Part shown: in pieces, positions 56,101 through 64,000 of the stretch
Position numbering within the stretch: the first letter of the stretch is position 1
Layout of the letters: every line of letters begins with the position of its first letter
NCBI GenBank assembly: GCA_964557575.1
Contig: CAZLBC010000014.1
Coordinates: forward strand, 11,816-75,815
DNA from: CAZLBC01 sp964557575
Lineage (GTDB): Bacteria > Planctomycetota > Phycisphaerae > SM23-33
Direction of reading: 5' to 3'
Length of the DNA: 64,000 nucleotides
Notes under the pieces: model-generated
Told to the model about the DNA's origin: nothing
Databases searched by the model: none
The model's input: the letters and a program-made list of their open reading frames with translations, nothing else
Program-made: the position numbers and the translations under genes

Positions 56101-57391
56101 GGGCGAACCGGCTGCCCTTTTTGCTGCGGACCATCAGCAGCCGGTCGAAATCGAGGAGGGGATTGGCGAGCAGGGCCTCTTTCTTCAATGCCGCGAACGC
56201 GTCCGATTTTTCGCTGTCGATCTGCTCAAGCCGCTTCAGGTACTCCGCGCCGTTCGGGTACTTATCCCCGTAGGTGTCGATGATATCCGTGATCGCCATA
56301 CGAAGCGTCTTCTTGTCGCCGTGGCTCTTGATCTTCAGGCCGCCCTCTTTCAGGGGGCCGTTGAGGACACCGTCGTTCTCCTCCGGCGGCGGGGGCTTGA
56401 CCAGCCCATTGTTCGGCGCGGCGGGGTCCTTGGGCTCAAACCGTTCGGCCACCTTGACCGACCGGTAGTACACCTCCCTGAGCTTCTCGAGGGACGGGGC
56501 GTCTTTTACCTCGCGGACCATGGCTGCGGCCTTCTTCTTCAGTCCGTCGTAGGGCTTCGTCCTGCCGGCGTAGCGCGAGGCGAGCACCGAAAAGTCGCCG
56601 CTGTCGAAGGTCCCCCGCCAGACGCCGTCTTTCTTCTCGACGGCCATCTGCCAGGACGCGTCGGGGTCGCCGCCGAAGTCTTTTTCCAGACGCGTCCAGA
56701 GCTTCGCCCACCGCGCGTCTCCCTTTGACATGCCCTTGGTGGAACTGTTGAGCGACCCGCGGGGTTTCTTATCGAGCGAGAAGTACATCCCGCTGCCGCC
56801 GGACTTGTTGTGTATCTTCAACAGGAGATGATTCACCCCTTTCTTCAGTTTCAGCTTCGCCCGGTCCTGATTCGGACTGACTCCCCGGGACGGATCCTTG
56901 GACAGCACCGTCCGTCCGTTGAGGAAGACCGCGACGCCGTCGTCGCTGCCGAGGTACGCCGTGACCGTCTTCGGCGCGTCGACATGGAGCTTGCAGTAGC
57001 AGTACTGTATCGCGTTGCCCGGCATCGACATGTTGACCACGTACCCCGCCCGCCACTTGGGTTTCTTCAGCCAGGGCTGGCTGCCGGGAGCGGATTCGGG
57101 CCCGTAAGCGTGCCTGAGCGGATCGCCCTTCGCCTTGAAGGGCGGCAGCGTATACCAGTGGCCGAGGGCGACGCCGTTCTGTTCTTCGGATTTTTCGAAG
57201 TCGGGAGCAGCCTCGGTGTTGCCGTCCGGGGTTTTTTCGGCGGCGATGAGCTTGCCGTGCGCCGCCCGCATCGTCTCGTGCCAGGTGCCCTTTTTCTCGT
57301 AGATCTTATCGATGGGGATGTTCGCGCCGTGCGACAGGGTGATCAGGGCCGAAAGCACCAGTGCCGGCAGGATGAAAAAGACGCGCTTCAT
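53186..57391 (-). CDS. Secreted HzsA-related cytochrome fused to a SUMF1/FGE-like domain
   Basis: A 1401-residue exported protein. Signal peptide (about 1-22), a PA14/galactose-binding-like region (about 130-215) and a helical stretch lead to a long propeller/HzsA-related middle section (about 430-990) with a TolB-like stretch (NLYVMDSDGKNIRRLTFDQD). Two haem c sites lie in the middle section: CIGCH at 886-890 and CVGCH at 936-940. The C-terminal domain (about 1130-1400) is SUMF1/FGE-like: MGSNEQTPVEQP, HGNAAEWTRSDY, GGSWHDRPFRC and GFRVV. Of the two copper-binding cysteines of true formylglycine enzyme, only C1374 is present; the partner position is D1369, so canonical sulfatase activation is unlikely. 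The start has GGAAGGAG. Not known to make hydrazine; the HzsA name describes family only. Confidence 0.87.
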   Translation of the reverse strand: MKRVFFILPALVLSALITLSHGANIPIDKIYEKKGTWHETMRAAHGKLIAAEKTPDGNTEAAPDFEKSEEQNGVALGHWYTLPPFKAKGDPLRHAYGPESAPGSQPWLKKPKWRAGYVVNMSMPGNAIQYCYCKLHVDAPKTVTAYLGSDDGVAVFLNGRTVLSKDPSRGVSPNQDRAKLKLKKGVNHLLLKIHNKSGGSGMYFSLDKKPRGSLNSSTKGMSKGDARWAKLWTRLEKDFGGDPDASWQMAVEKKDGVWRGTFDSGDFSVLASRYAGRTKPYDGLKKKAAAMVREVKDAPSLEKLREVYYRSVKVAERFEPKDPAAPNNGLVKPPPPEENDGVLNGPLKEGGLKIKSHGDKKTLRMAITDIIDTYGDKYPNGAEYLKRLEQIDSEKSDAFAALKKEALLANPLLDFDRLLMVRSKKGSRFARNWQTRVDCGGSHEDELVVMSGLNEGAVETVYDPGGGKFVGDLDLHWNADTVLFTSKVDKGELTKIPGVKSGKGYAVFELPVDPQTGKPAGDVRRVTPDMGCDIDNYYPCYLPGGRIIFASTAAYEGVPCVGGNSYVANLYVMDSDGKNIRRLTFDQDASWHPSVMSTGRVMYTRWEYTDSAHYFSRIVMTMNPDGTDQKGYYGSNSYWPNSMFFPRQLPGPGNSTRFICTITGHHSHSKGGAACIFDVSQGREEADGAVQLLGAHGEKVAPMVIDNLCTRYDPKFYSPWPLSGKYFLLQTGRSIYLVDIFDNLLCLKEKDGDGGYYEPIPLQKRETPPVVPERINRDSEMATVVINNIYEGPGLEGVPVGTVKNLRIFRYEYGPRHRGGHYAMGMEAGWDAHQVLGTVPVEDDGSAQFRMPANTPVSFQPLDAEGRALQIMRSWTVAMPGERLSCIGCHESQNMPPPRKKTTAMFREAGDIKPFYGPLRGFSFQREIQPILDKYCVGCHDGTHDLTDDGRDTKGRYTVSDRIIGTGKNTGKKFAACGIPDLSEPKTAHRMLHPYVRRNGPEGDYHLLVPLEFHVNTSELAQMLKKGHHNVTLDRESWDKLYTWMDTNAPYHGSWSEARANKKILERRLELRKKYAFDDFNPEAVPNPYVKSEKHVMPEKRERKIVAREPAKVEGFTKKVVKLDLGDGHTMAFARMPTGSFSMGSNEQTPVEQPVTRVEIDTPFYIGTKEVTLGQFRQFNSDYRNGVYDMHYKDQVHRGYYMNDMRLPVIRVSWEQAMAFCRWLSKKIGGGRKVTLPTEAQWEWACRAGTDTALSYGGLDTPFSRQANMADITLTLMAVRGVNPQPMKNPNTEYDFELKDPRSDDDMLMLAIPGTFAPNPWGLYDMHGNAAEWTRSDYKPYPYDPDDGRNSEEPADGTKKVLRGGSWHDRPFRCTSSFRLGFPAWQRVYHAGFRVVVEKAD

Positions 57392-57527
57392 TTCTCTCTC
57401 CTTCCCGCTTTCGTGTCGAGGGATTGCTATTTGCTATTTTAGTATATAGCCATCGGCCCCGTATGTCAAAAATTACGACCGGTTTCATAACCGCGCCGGC
57501 CGGCGGCGAAAGGAGGGCTGCTTCGTA

Positions 57528-58985
57528 TTACCCGGGCTGTACCCCCAGCTCGATAGTTGCTTCCTCGATCGCGTAGAGGAGCCCCTCGGCCCGGGCGCTC
57601 ATCTCGCCGACCCGGTCGGGATGCTGCGCGCTGAAGTCGTTCCGTTCCGCGGGGTCTTTCGCGAGGTTGAACAGGGCCGGGCCGGTACCCTCGATACCGA
57701 GGTGGTCGCGCGTCAAAAAGAGCTTCCACTCACCAACCCGAATCGCCTCGAGCTTCCCCCAGCCGTGCCAGTAGAGCAGCTCGGTCCGCGGGTGTTCGGC
57801 GTCCTCCGCCCCGGTCAGCGTGTCCCACACGTCGTAGCCGTCGAGTTCCACGATGCCCGTCTGCTGGCTCGCGAGGTCAATATCGCAGGCGTGGGCGAGG
57901 GTCGGCAGGAGATCCATCGCGGAAATCATTGCGCCGGTCTCCCGGCCGGCCGGAACGGCGCGGGGAAGGCGTACGATGCACGGCACGCGATATCCGCCTT
58001 CCATGGCGCTCCACTTGCGGCCGCGGAAGGGCGTCGACCGGGACCACTGCTTCTGGTTCGATTCCGGGCCGTTGTCGGACAGGAACACGACGATCGTATT
58101 GTCGGCGAGGTTCGTCTCCTCCAGCGTCTGAAGTATGGCGCCGATCCTGGCGTCCAGTTCCTCGACCACGTCGCCGTACGGTCCGTTTTCCGACCGCCCC
58201 TTCCAGTCGGGGTGCGGCTCCGCCGGAAAGTGCGGCGCGGTGAACGGCAGGTAAAGAAAAAACGGCCGGTCCCGGTGTTTCCTGATGAACGCGACGGCCC
58301 GTTCGGCGAACGTCTCGGTCAGCCGGGCGTTGTCGAACGTTCCGTCGACCGCGCCGTTGTGATAATACTCCTCGCACTGGTTGTTGCTTCGCAGGATGTA
58401 GTAGGCGTCCGCGAATCCCTGCGCGTTCGGCTGAAGGGGCGGGGTGTCGCCGATGTGCCACTTGCCGTACAGCGCCGTCCGGTACCCCGCGGCCTTGAAG
58501 ACCTCCGCGATCGTCAGTGCCCGGGGGCTGAGCCCCTCGTCGCCCTTCATCGGGTAACCGATCACCCCCTTCCGCCAGCCGACCCGCCACGGGTACATCC
58601 CGGTCAGCAGGCTCATGCGCGATGGCGTGCAGACGGTGCAGCCGGCGTAGAAGCTCGTCAGCCGGACGCCGCCGGCGGCGAGACGGTCGAGGACGGGGGT
58701 CTTGATCTTTTCGCTGCCGTAGCACGAGAGGTCCGCGTACCCCAGGTCGTCGGCCATCATCAGGATCACGTTGGGCCTCCCCGTCCGGGGGGCCGGGGCC
58801 GGCTCCGGCTTCGCCGCCGCGGCCGGTTGTTCACCCGGTGCCGGCGCCGCGTCGGCATCGGGCATGCCGGCCGCTTCCGCCGTTCGGGGCCCATGCACCG
58901 TTTCGACGGCGGCCCGCTCCCCCGTATCGCACCCCGCCATAGCCATTGCCAGCACAAGGGAAACCGCCGCGGCATATCTCTTCAT
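57528..58985 (-). CDS. Lipoprotein arylsulfatase
   Basis: A 485-residue type I sulfatase with a lipoprotein signal (LVLAMAMAGC, lipobox cysteine at residue 18) and a proline/alanine-rich linker of about 50 residues. The catalytic motif is CTPSRMSLLTG, metal-binding residues are in MMADDLGYADLSCYG and LSDNGPESN, and the domain has normal length. The formylglycine cysteine would need activation by a maturase not encoded here. It lies 136 bases upstream of the HzsA-SUMF1 gene on the same strand; both may be made together. ATG 58985 has GGAG 7 bases upstream. Substrate unknown; N-terminal lipid anchoring suggests action at the cell surface or in the periplasm. Confidence 0.93.
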   Translation of the reverse strand: MKRYAAAVSLVLAMAMAGCDTGERAAVETVHGPRTAEAAGMPDADAAPAPGEQPAAAAKPEPAPAPRTGRPNVILMMADDLGYADLSCYGSEKIKTPVLDRLAAGGVRLTSFYAGCTVCTPSRMSLLTGMYPWRVGWRKGVIGYPMKGDEGLSPRALTIAEVFKAAGYRTALYGKWHIGDTPPLQPNAQGFADAYYILRSNNQCEEYYHNGAVDGTFDNARLTETFAERAVAFIRKHRDRPFFLYLPFTAPHFPAEPHPDWKGRSENGPYGDVVEELDARIGAILQTLEETNLADNTIVVFLSDNGPESNQKQWSRSTPFRGRKWSAMEGGYRVPCIVRLPRAVPAGRETGAMISAMDLLPTLAHACDIDLASQQTGIVELDGYDVWDTLTGAEDAEHPRTELLYWHGWGKLEAIRVGEWKLFLTRDHLGIEGTGPALFNLAKDPAERNDFSAQHPDRVGEMSARAEGLLYAIEEATIELGVQPG

Positions 58986-59164
58986 CGCTCTGCTCCAATC
59001 TCGCTGTGAACAATACGGTCGTACGACATTCGCTGCAGCGCGTACCATCATCGGCCTGTTGCGTCGGGATTTCAACACATAATCTCCCCCGCTTCACCGG
59101 GATATCGGCACGCCGCCGAGATAACGTCGGCGCGCGTATGCCGTCCCCCCGCGGAGGGGCACCG

Positions 59165-59305
59165 TCAATCCTTCAGGCGATCGTGTTCTTCCGGCTCGAC
59201 GTCGGGCACCTTCGACAGGACCCGGTCGAATGTCTCCCTGCGTGCCCGTGCGGCCCGTTGCCGAAGGTACTCATCGGCCTCCAGCACGGCTGACTTTTCC
59301 CCAAT
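59165..59305 (-). pseudogene. Remnant of a short gene, antitoxin-like C-terminus
   Basis: An open stretch of 46 codons reads IGEKSAV, then LEADEYLRQRAARARRETFD and RVLSKVPDVEPEEHDRLKD before TGA. The composition (charged helix, then a V-P-D-V-EP tail) resembles the C-termini of small antitoxins of type II modules, but no ATG is present and a stop (TAA, 59315-59317) lies just upstream. Only ATT or GTG could start it. It is either the 3' end of a gene whose 5' part is lost or a very short gene; no adjacent toxin is seen. The rest of 59079-59572 shows nothing recognisable. Confidence 0.35.
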
Positions 59306-59572
59306 GGCCGGGGGTTATCAACCGGTTGATTGAGGCGTGCTCCCGCTTCGACAATAATCGCAAGCGATCAAGCGGGTATTGCATACGATGTTAACGCCGT
59401 GACGAGCCACCATTCGCGTCAAATCGAGACGCAGACCGATACCGTCCTATTGACAGAGGCGGGCACCAATGCGATTAATATCATTGGGAACAGCTTCGCG
59501 AGCATCGCCGGGGCGCCGCCGCGGGAGGGCCGCGGCCGGCAACCGTCCCGAAAACCCGCGGGAACCGCATCC

Positions 59573-60624
59573 ATGAGCACCGACATGCCGTTCAACTGTT
59601 ACTTCGACGCCGCCGTGGCCGCACTGCTGGCCGATCACGGCATCTCCCTGGCGATCAGCACGTACAAGACCAACCGATTGGTCTTCATTTCGCCGCTGAG
59701 CGAGCGCCGCCTCATGCAGCACCCCCGCGCCTTCAACCATCCCATGGGGATCGCCGTCGACGGCGACCTGATGGCCCTGGCCACCGTCCGCGAGGTCACC
59801 GTCTTCCGCAACGCCCGGGACATGGCCCCCAACTACCCGAAGAAACCCGGCCACTTCGACAGCCTGTGGGTCCCCATCGCCCGCCACTACACCGGCGTCC
59901 TCGACATCCACGACATCTGCCGCGGCGCCGACGGCCTGCTGGCGGTCAACACCCAGTTCTCCTGCCTGTGCCGCATCGGCGGCAGGCACCACTTCAGCCC
60001 CACCTGGAAGCCCCCCTTCCTGTCCGCCGTCGCCCCCGGCGACCGCTGCCACCTCAACGGCGTCGCCATGCAGGACGGCCGCCCCCGCTACGTCACCGCC
60101 CTCGGCGACACCGACACCCCCGAGGGCTGGCGGGCACGGAAACTCGACGGCGGCGTCCTGGTGGACGTCGCACACGACGCGGTGGTCCTGGAGAACCTCC
60201 CGATGCCCCACTCCCCCCGCCTGATCGACGGGGAGCTGTGGCTGCTGCTCTCGGCCACCGGCGAGCTGGTCAGGGTCGATCCCGCCCGCGGGACCGTCGA
60301 CGTCATGGCCGCCCTGAACTGCTTCGTGCGGGGCCTGGCGCCGTGGGGCGACTACCTCTTCATCGGCGTCTCCCGTATCCGCAAGACCAGCACGGATTTC
60401 CAGGATCTGCCCGTCGCCGACGACTCGGACTACGGGGGCATCATCGTCGTCCACCGCCCCACGGCCGCCGTCGTCGGGCGGATCCGCTACGAGGACACCG
60501 TCGAGGAGATCTACGACATCCAGGTACTGCCCGACCAGCGGATGCCGGGGATCCTCAACACGGAGACCCCCGATTTCCAGTCGCTGCTGGTCACCCCCGA
60601 ACAGGGCTACTGGCTCGACGAGGA
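59573..60624 (+). CDS. TIGR03032 family protein (cut by assembly gap)
   Basis: About 350 residues of a TIGR03032 (DUF4915-like) protein, a family with strictly conserved motifs but unknown function. Motifs visible: AISTYKTNRLVFI, PMGIAVDG, LDIHDICRGADG, VNTQFSCL, GDRCHLNGVAM, MPHSPRLIDGELWLL, RGLAPWGDYLFIG and VEEIYDIQVLPDQR. The fold is predicted to be a propeller. The C-terminus runs into the 100-base N gap, so the stop is missing. The start is uncertain: ATG 59573 or 59585 fits family starts, but the open frame continues upstream to 59330 with sequence unlike the family. Family members are often encoded near sulfotransferases and glycosyltransferases; a sulfotransferase fusion is encoded 1 kb away. 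Confidence 0.87.
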
Positions 60625-60724
60625 NNNNNNNNNNNNNNNNNNNNNNNNNNNNNNNNNNNNNNNNNNNNNNNNNNNNNNNNNNNNNNNNNNNNNNNNNNNN
60701 NNNNNNNNNNNNNNNNNNNNNNNN
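60625..60724. other. Assembly gap (100 N)
   Basis: One hundred N characters, the standard placeholder for a gap of unknown size between two contigs. It interrupts the 3' ends of two convergent genes, so distances across it and the orientation of the right-hand 3.3 kb rest on scaffolding evidence that cannot be checked here. Confidence 0.99.
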
Positions 60725-61515
60725 GCCCGCTCGATCAGCCGCCGCCGGCGCTTCGCGGAGAGGGGGATGAGCTTGAAGAGCCGGAACCCCATCTCCCGAT
60801 ACTTCGGGACGTCGAAGTACACCGCCCCCGGGTCCCGCCGCGGGATGTCGGCCTTCGAGCACTGCGCTGTCGGCGCGCGGCCGAGCATGGCCTCGGAGAT
60901 ACCCCGGTAGCACGACCGCCGCGGGCAGGTATACGCGCAGAGCGCGTTGGCGAACAGGACCACCCGCTCCTTTTCCGGCAGGGACGCCAGGAACGCGTCG
61001 TCGTCGTTGCGGTCCATGGGGACGGTCACGTCGTCATACAGCGCCAGGGCCGCCGCGACCGCGCCGGGCGTGTCCGGTTCCTTGATGATGCTCGCCCGCA
61101 GCCGGTAGCGGGGAAAATCCTTCCGGACCCGTTGCGCCAGCTCGTCGTTCGTGCAGACCACCGAGTTGAGGGGGTCGTGGTACTTCTCCAGCATCGGCAC
61201 GCTGTGGACGTAGGCCCCTTCCGTGAAGAAGTGGTTCGTCAGCGGCAGGCACAGGCCGATGTTCATCTCCCGCAGCGCGGCGACCTGCCCGTCGGTCATG
61301 AAAAACGGCGGGCGGTAGGGCCGGCCCCCGTAGAGGGGGCTGAACTCCCGGACGTTTCCGTAGACGCTCTCGACGTCGGCGGCCGTCACGGCCGGATAGT
61401 GGGTCGCGAGGTAGGCCCCCACGTCGCCGCCCCGCTTCAGCATCCGCCCGGAGACGATGTACCGCCCCCGCCCGGCGAACATCCCCTCCGCGAAATCGAT
61501 GACGTTCTCGTACAT
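60725..61515 (-). CDS. Protein of unknown function, 3' end in the gap
   Basis: About 263 residues of a soluble protein of unrecognised family, missing its C-terminus in the N gap. It starts MYENVIDFAEGMFAG; the ATG at 61515 is the first in the coding-like region. Alternating strand/helix blocks (GQVAALREMNIGLCLPLTNHF; DPLNSVVCTNDELAQRVRKD; YRLRASIIKEPD) could be a TIM-barrel-like fold. A cysteine cluster C-AYTCPRRSCYRGIS near residue 200 could bind a metal or iron-sulfur cluster. It is divergent from the GT47-Sel1-sulfotransferase gene (170-base gap) and converges with the TIGR03032 gene; a role in surface-glycan synthesis is inferred only from this position. Confidence 0.7.
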
Positions 61516-61685
61516 GGGTGTTGCCCTTTTATCCAGGTGTTCCGCGTACCGGTGCCACCCTCTTGATTGTACACATTTGAGCCGAATGTGTAAGGCAAAT
61601 ACCGCCGCAATTTCCCGCCGCCGGATATCCCTCGACAACACCACCCGGACAGGGGTACCATAGACGCCTTTCAGGCGGCCGCATC

Positions 61686-63998
61686 ATGCGCATAAAAGGA
61701 AATTACTTCTTCAAATACGACGCGTACGACCCGCCGCTCCCATTCGAGCGGGCGTTCTACGACCGCCGCAAGGACGATGAATTCCCCCACCCCCTCTTCC
61801 AGACCTGCTGGACGTACTTCTACCGCAACGACCTCCGCGGCATCCTCCCCGCCGTCGAGCCCCCCACCTGCACCTTCACCCACTGCTGGGACCTCTACGA
61901 GAACGTCTTTATCGACATGCTCCGCCGCTGCGGGGTCCGGATCGTCTACTCGCCCCACGCCCGCGACAACACCGTCGACGGCATACGGTTCGTCCCCGCC
62001 CCCTACCCCATCGACTTCGAGAACCCCGGTGAATACGAAAAGGATATCCTCGCCTGCTTCGTGGGCAGCGCGCGGGACACAAAGGGCATACGGCCCCGCA
62101 TCCGGGAGATGTTCGCCGGCGAGGACGGTTTCCACATCGAACTCAACGAGCGGTTCTTTTACGACGTCGAGGACGGCCCCGCCCGGGAGCAGATGCGGGA
62201 GGACTACAGCGCGATCATGAAACGCAGCCGGTACGCCCTCTGCCCCGAGGGGGCCGGCGTGGCGAGCATCCGGATCTACGAGGCCCTCGCATACGGCTGC
62301 ATACCCATCATCATCAGCGACGACTTCGTGATGCCCCCGTCCGTCGACCGCGAATACCACCAGGTCGGCCCCGGCGAGATGGAGCGGATATTCGAGATCG
62401 TCGGCCGTGAGTGCCCCGAACCGTCCCCGACGGTGACCGGCCCCGCCGGCGAACGGTTCCGCCGCCTGCAGGAAGCCGCCGCGTCCGGCGACCCCCGGGC
62501 CCAGTTCAACCTCGGCCTCGCCTGCGAGAAGGGCGACGGCGTGGCGAAGAACATGTACCGCGCCGCCGGCTGGTACCGCCGCTCGGCCGCGGCCGGCTGC
62601 CTCCCCGCGCAGATAAACTACGCCCGCTGCTGCGCGTCCGGCAGCGGCACCCGCCGAAACCGCGCCGAAGCGGTCCGGTGGTACCAACCCGCCGCCGAGC
62701 GGGGAGACCCCCGCGCACAGCACAACCTCGGCTCCTGTTACGCCAGGGGCGACGACGGCGTGGAAAAGGACGAGGCCGCCGCCGCCCGCTGGTGGCGCGC
62801 GGCCGCCGAACAGGGCTACCCCAAGGCCCAGCGGAAGACGGGAATCTGCCTCCACACCGGTCTGGGCGTCGCCCGCGACTGGCCCGCCGCGGTCGGGTGG
62901 TTCCGCCGCGCCGCCGAACAGGGCGACGCCGGCGCGCAGTACTGGCTGGGCCTCTGCCTGGAAAACGGCCTGGGCACCGACGTCGACCTCGCCGAAACCG
63001 CCCGCTGGTGGCGCGTGGCCGCCGACGGCGGCCACGCCGAGGCGGCCTTCACCCTGGGGATCCTCCACAAGTATGGCATCGGCGTCTCGCAGGACCCCCC
63101 GGAGGCAATCCGCCTCTGGCACCGCGCCGCCGAGGGAAACTACGCCCCGGCCTTCTACAATCTGGGGTTCAGCTACCGGTTCGGCCGGGGCGTCGCCCGC
63201 GACGAAAAAAAAGCCGCCCGCTGGTTTCGCGCCGCCGCCGAACGCAGGGACTTCCTCGCCCGCAACCACCTCGAGCAGCTCATCCCCCCGCGCGGGAAGG
63301 TCCCCGCGCCCCCCGCCGCCGGCGACGGCCCCTTCGACCGGCCGATCTTCGTGGTCGGGGCCCAGCGGTCGGGCACATCCCTGGTCGCCGGCTCACTGGC
63401 CGCCTGCGGGGCCTGGACGGGCGACGCGGTCGCCAAGCCCGATGCCCACAACCCCCGGGGCTACTTCGAGAACACCTACCTGCGGATAAAGGTGGTCCGG
63501 CAGATACTTATCAACGAGGGCTGCGATCCGCTGGGGGTGCGGAAGATCCCCGCCCCCGACCGCCCGGTCGCGGTCCCGGGGCTGCGCGAGATCGTCTACA
63601 AGGTCGTCCACGTCGACGGCTACGACGACAACGGGCCGTGGCTGTACAAGGACCCGATCCTGACGCTGTTCTGGCCGCTGTTCGCCGATGCCTTCCCGGC
63701 GGCCCGGTGGGTGATCGTGCGGCGGGACGAGGACCAGATCGTGGATTCCTGCCTGCGAACGGCGTTCATGAACCAGCACTCGGACGACCCGGCATTCTGG
63801 CGGCGGTTCGCGGGGGAATACCGCCGGCGGCTGGACGGGCTTGCGGCCTCGGGGGCTGCTGTCTGCGCGGTGCGGTCGGCGGACCTGGCCGCGGGGAGGA
63901 TGGACGGGTTCCGGGAGGTGGTTGAGCGGCTGGGACTGGCATTCCGGGAGAAGGAGCTGGCGGCGTTTATCGAGCCGGGGATCTGGGGTGGGGGGTAG
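61686..63998 (+). CDS. GT47 exostosin-like glycosyltransferase fused to Sel1 repeats and a sulfotransferase
   Basis: A 770-residue three-part protein. Residues 1-240 are exostosin-like (GT47) with the donor-site signature CPEGAGVASIRIYEALAYGC at 186-205. Residues about 255-530 hold seven Sel1-like repeats of 36 residues (pattern A..G...A...LG..Y..G.GV..D...A..WW..A). Residues 551-770 are a sulfotransferase with the 5'-phosphosulfate loop GAQRSGTSL and the 3'-phosphate segment VRRDEDQIVDSC. No signal or membrane segment is apparent. The arrangement predicts polymerisation or extension of a glycan coupled to its sulfation by PAPS. ATG 61686 has only a weak ribosome site; the gene ends 2 bases before the window edge and is complete. 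Confidence 0.88.
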   Translation: MRIKGNYFFKYDAYDPPLPFERAFYDRRKDDEFPHPLFQTCWTYFYRNDLRGILPAVEPPTCTFTHCWDLYENVFIDMLRRCGVRIVYSPHARDNTVDGIRFVPAPYPIDFENPGEYEKDILACFVGSARDTKGIRPRIREMFAGEDGFHIELNERFFYDVEDGPAREQMREDYSAIMKRSRYALCPEGAGVASIRIYEALAYGCIPIIISDDFVMPPSVDREYHQVGPGEMERIFEIVGRECPEPSPTVTGPAGERFRRLQEAAASGDPRAQFNLGLACEKGDGVAKNMYRAAGWYRRSAAAGCLPAQINYARCCASGSGTRRNRAEAVRWYQPAAERGDPRAQHNLGSCYARGDDGVEKDEAAAARWWRAAAEQGYPKAQRKTGICLHTGLGVARDWPAAVGWFRRAAEQGDAGAQYWLGLCLENGLGTDVDLAETARWWRVAADGGHAEAAFTLGILHKYGIGVSQDPPEAIRLWHRAAEGNYAPAFYNLGFSYRFGRGVARDEKKAARWFRAAAERRDFLARNHLEQLIPPRGKVPAPPAAGDGPFDRPIFVVGAQRSGTSLVAGSLAACGAWTGDAVAKPDAHNPRGYFENTYLRIKVVRQILINEGCDPLGVRKIPAPDRPVAVPGLREIVYKVVHVDGYDDNGPWLYKDPILTLFWPLFADAFPAARWVIVRRDEDQIVDSCLRTAFMNQHSDDPAFWRRFAGEYRRRLDGLAASGAAVCAVRSADLAAGRMDGFREVVERLGLAFREKELAAFIEPGIWGGG

Positions 63999-64000
63999 AT

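Overview
The window is a GC-rich, scaffolded stretch of bacterial chromosome with a 100-base N gap at 60625-60724, so it is probably a draft or metagenome assembly. Its gene content points to the Planctomycetota or wider PVC group: two secreted PQQ-propeller proteins, two formylglycine sulfatases, a HzsA-related cytochrome fused to a SUMF1 domain, an ECF sigma factor with an anti-sigma/H-X9-DG fusion, GH32, heparinase, DUF2203 and TIGR03032. This assignment is inferred from gene content only. No prophage, CRISPR array, integrase or classical defence locus is visible.

Layout. 1-6 kb (minus): clpX (cut by the window edge), a SHOCT-like membrane protein, a heparinase II/III-like lyase, a YkuD L,D-transpeptidase, fthC and rarA. 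6.2-11.3 kb (plus): glmS and a secreted Rossmann-like/PQQ-propeller protein. 11.3-16 kb (minus): a fructan operon of PfkB kinase, sugar porter and secreted GH32. 16-22 kb (minus): argD-like aminotransferase, ECF sigma, anti-sigma fusion, two unknown genes and aroB. 22-27.3 kb: pdxJ, dapA, a parvulin, hisI and a TrkH-type K+ transporter. 27.3-31 kb (minus): rpiB, a TsaC/arginine-phosphatase fusion and a DUF2341-PA14-PKD-TPR secreted protein. 31.2-37.2 kb (plus): an overlapping cluster of HAD phosphatase, FtsX-type permease, ABC ATPase, VTT membrane protein and LolA-like protein, followed by a topoisomerase VI B subunit with a lysine-rich tail. 37-46 kb (mostly minus): Tat sulfatase, DUF2203, a truB cut off beside a palindromic repeat, aroC, aroA, tRNA-Arg(CCT), a small membrane protein and uvrB. 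46-52 kb (plus): a DUF362/NapH-like Fe-S pair, a small unknown gene and a second PQQ-propeller paralogue. 52-53.2 kb is non-coding and repeat-rich. 53-59 kb (minus): a 1401-aa HzsA-related/SUMF1 protein and a lipoprotein sulfatase. 59.5-64 kb: a TIGR03032 protein, the gap, an unknown partial protein and a GT47-Sel1-sulfotransferase fusion.

How the genes work together. Housekeeping pathways (shikimate: aroB, aroC, aroA; lysine, histidine, arginine, pyridoxal phosphate and amino-sugar synthesis) are interleaved with an exported polysaccharide toolkit. That toolkit includes a complete fructan uptake and cleavage set, sulfatases, a uronate-type lyase and, at the right end, a predicted maker of a sulfated glycan. 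One family of short palindromes (core AAAAAGGRGWCAG) occurs at three separate sites, and one of them sits exactly where truB is truncated. The most unusual items are the GT47-Sel1-sulfotransferase fusion, the TsaC/arginine-phosphatase fusion, the lysine-tailed Topo VI-B without an adjacent A subunit, the ABC-VTT-LolA cluster, the palindrome family and the HzsA/SUMF1 cytochrome.
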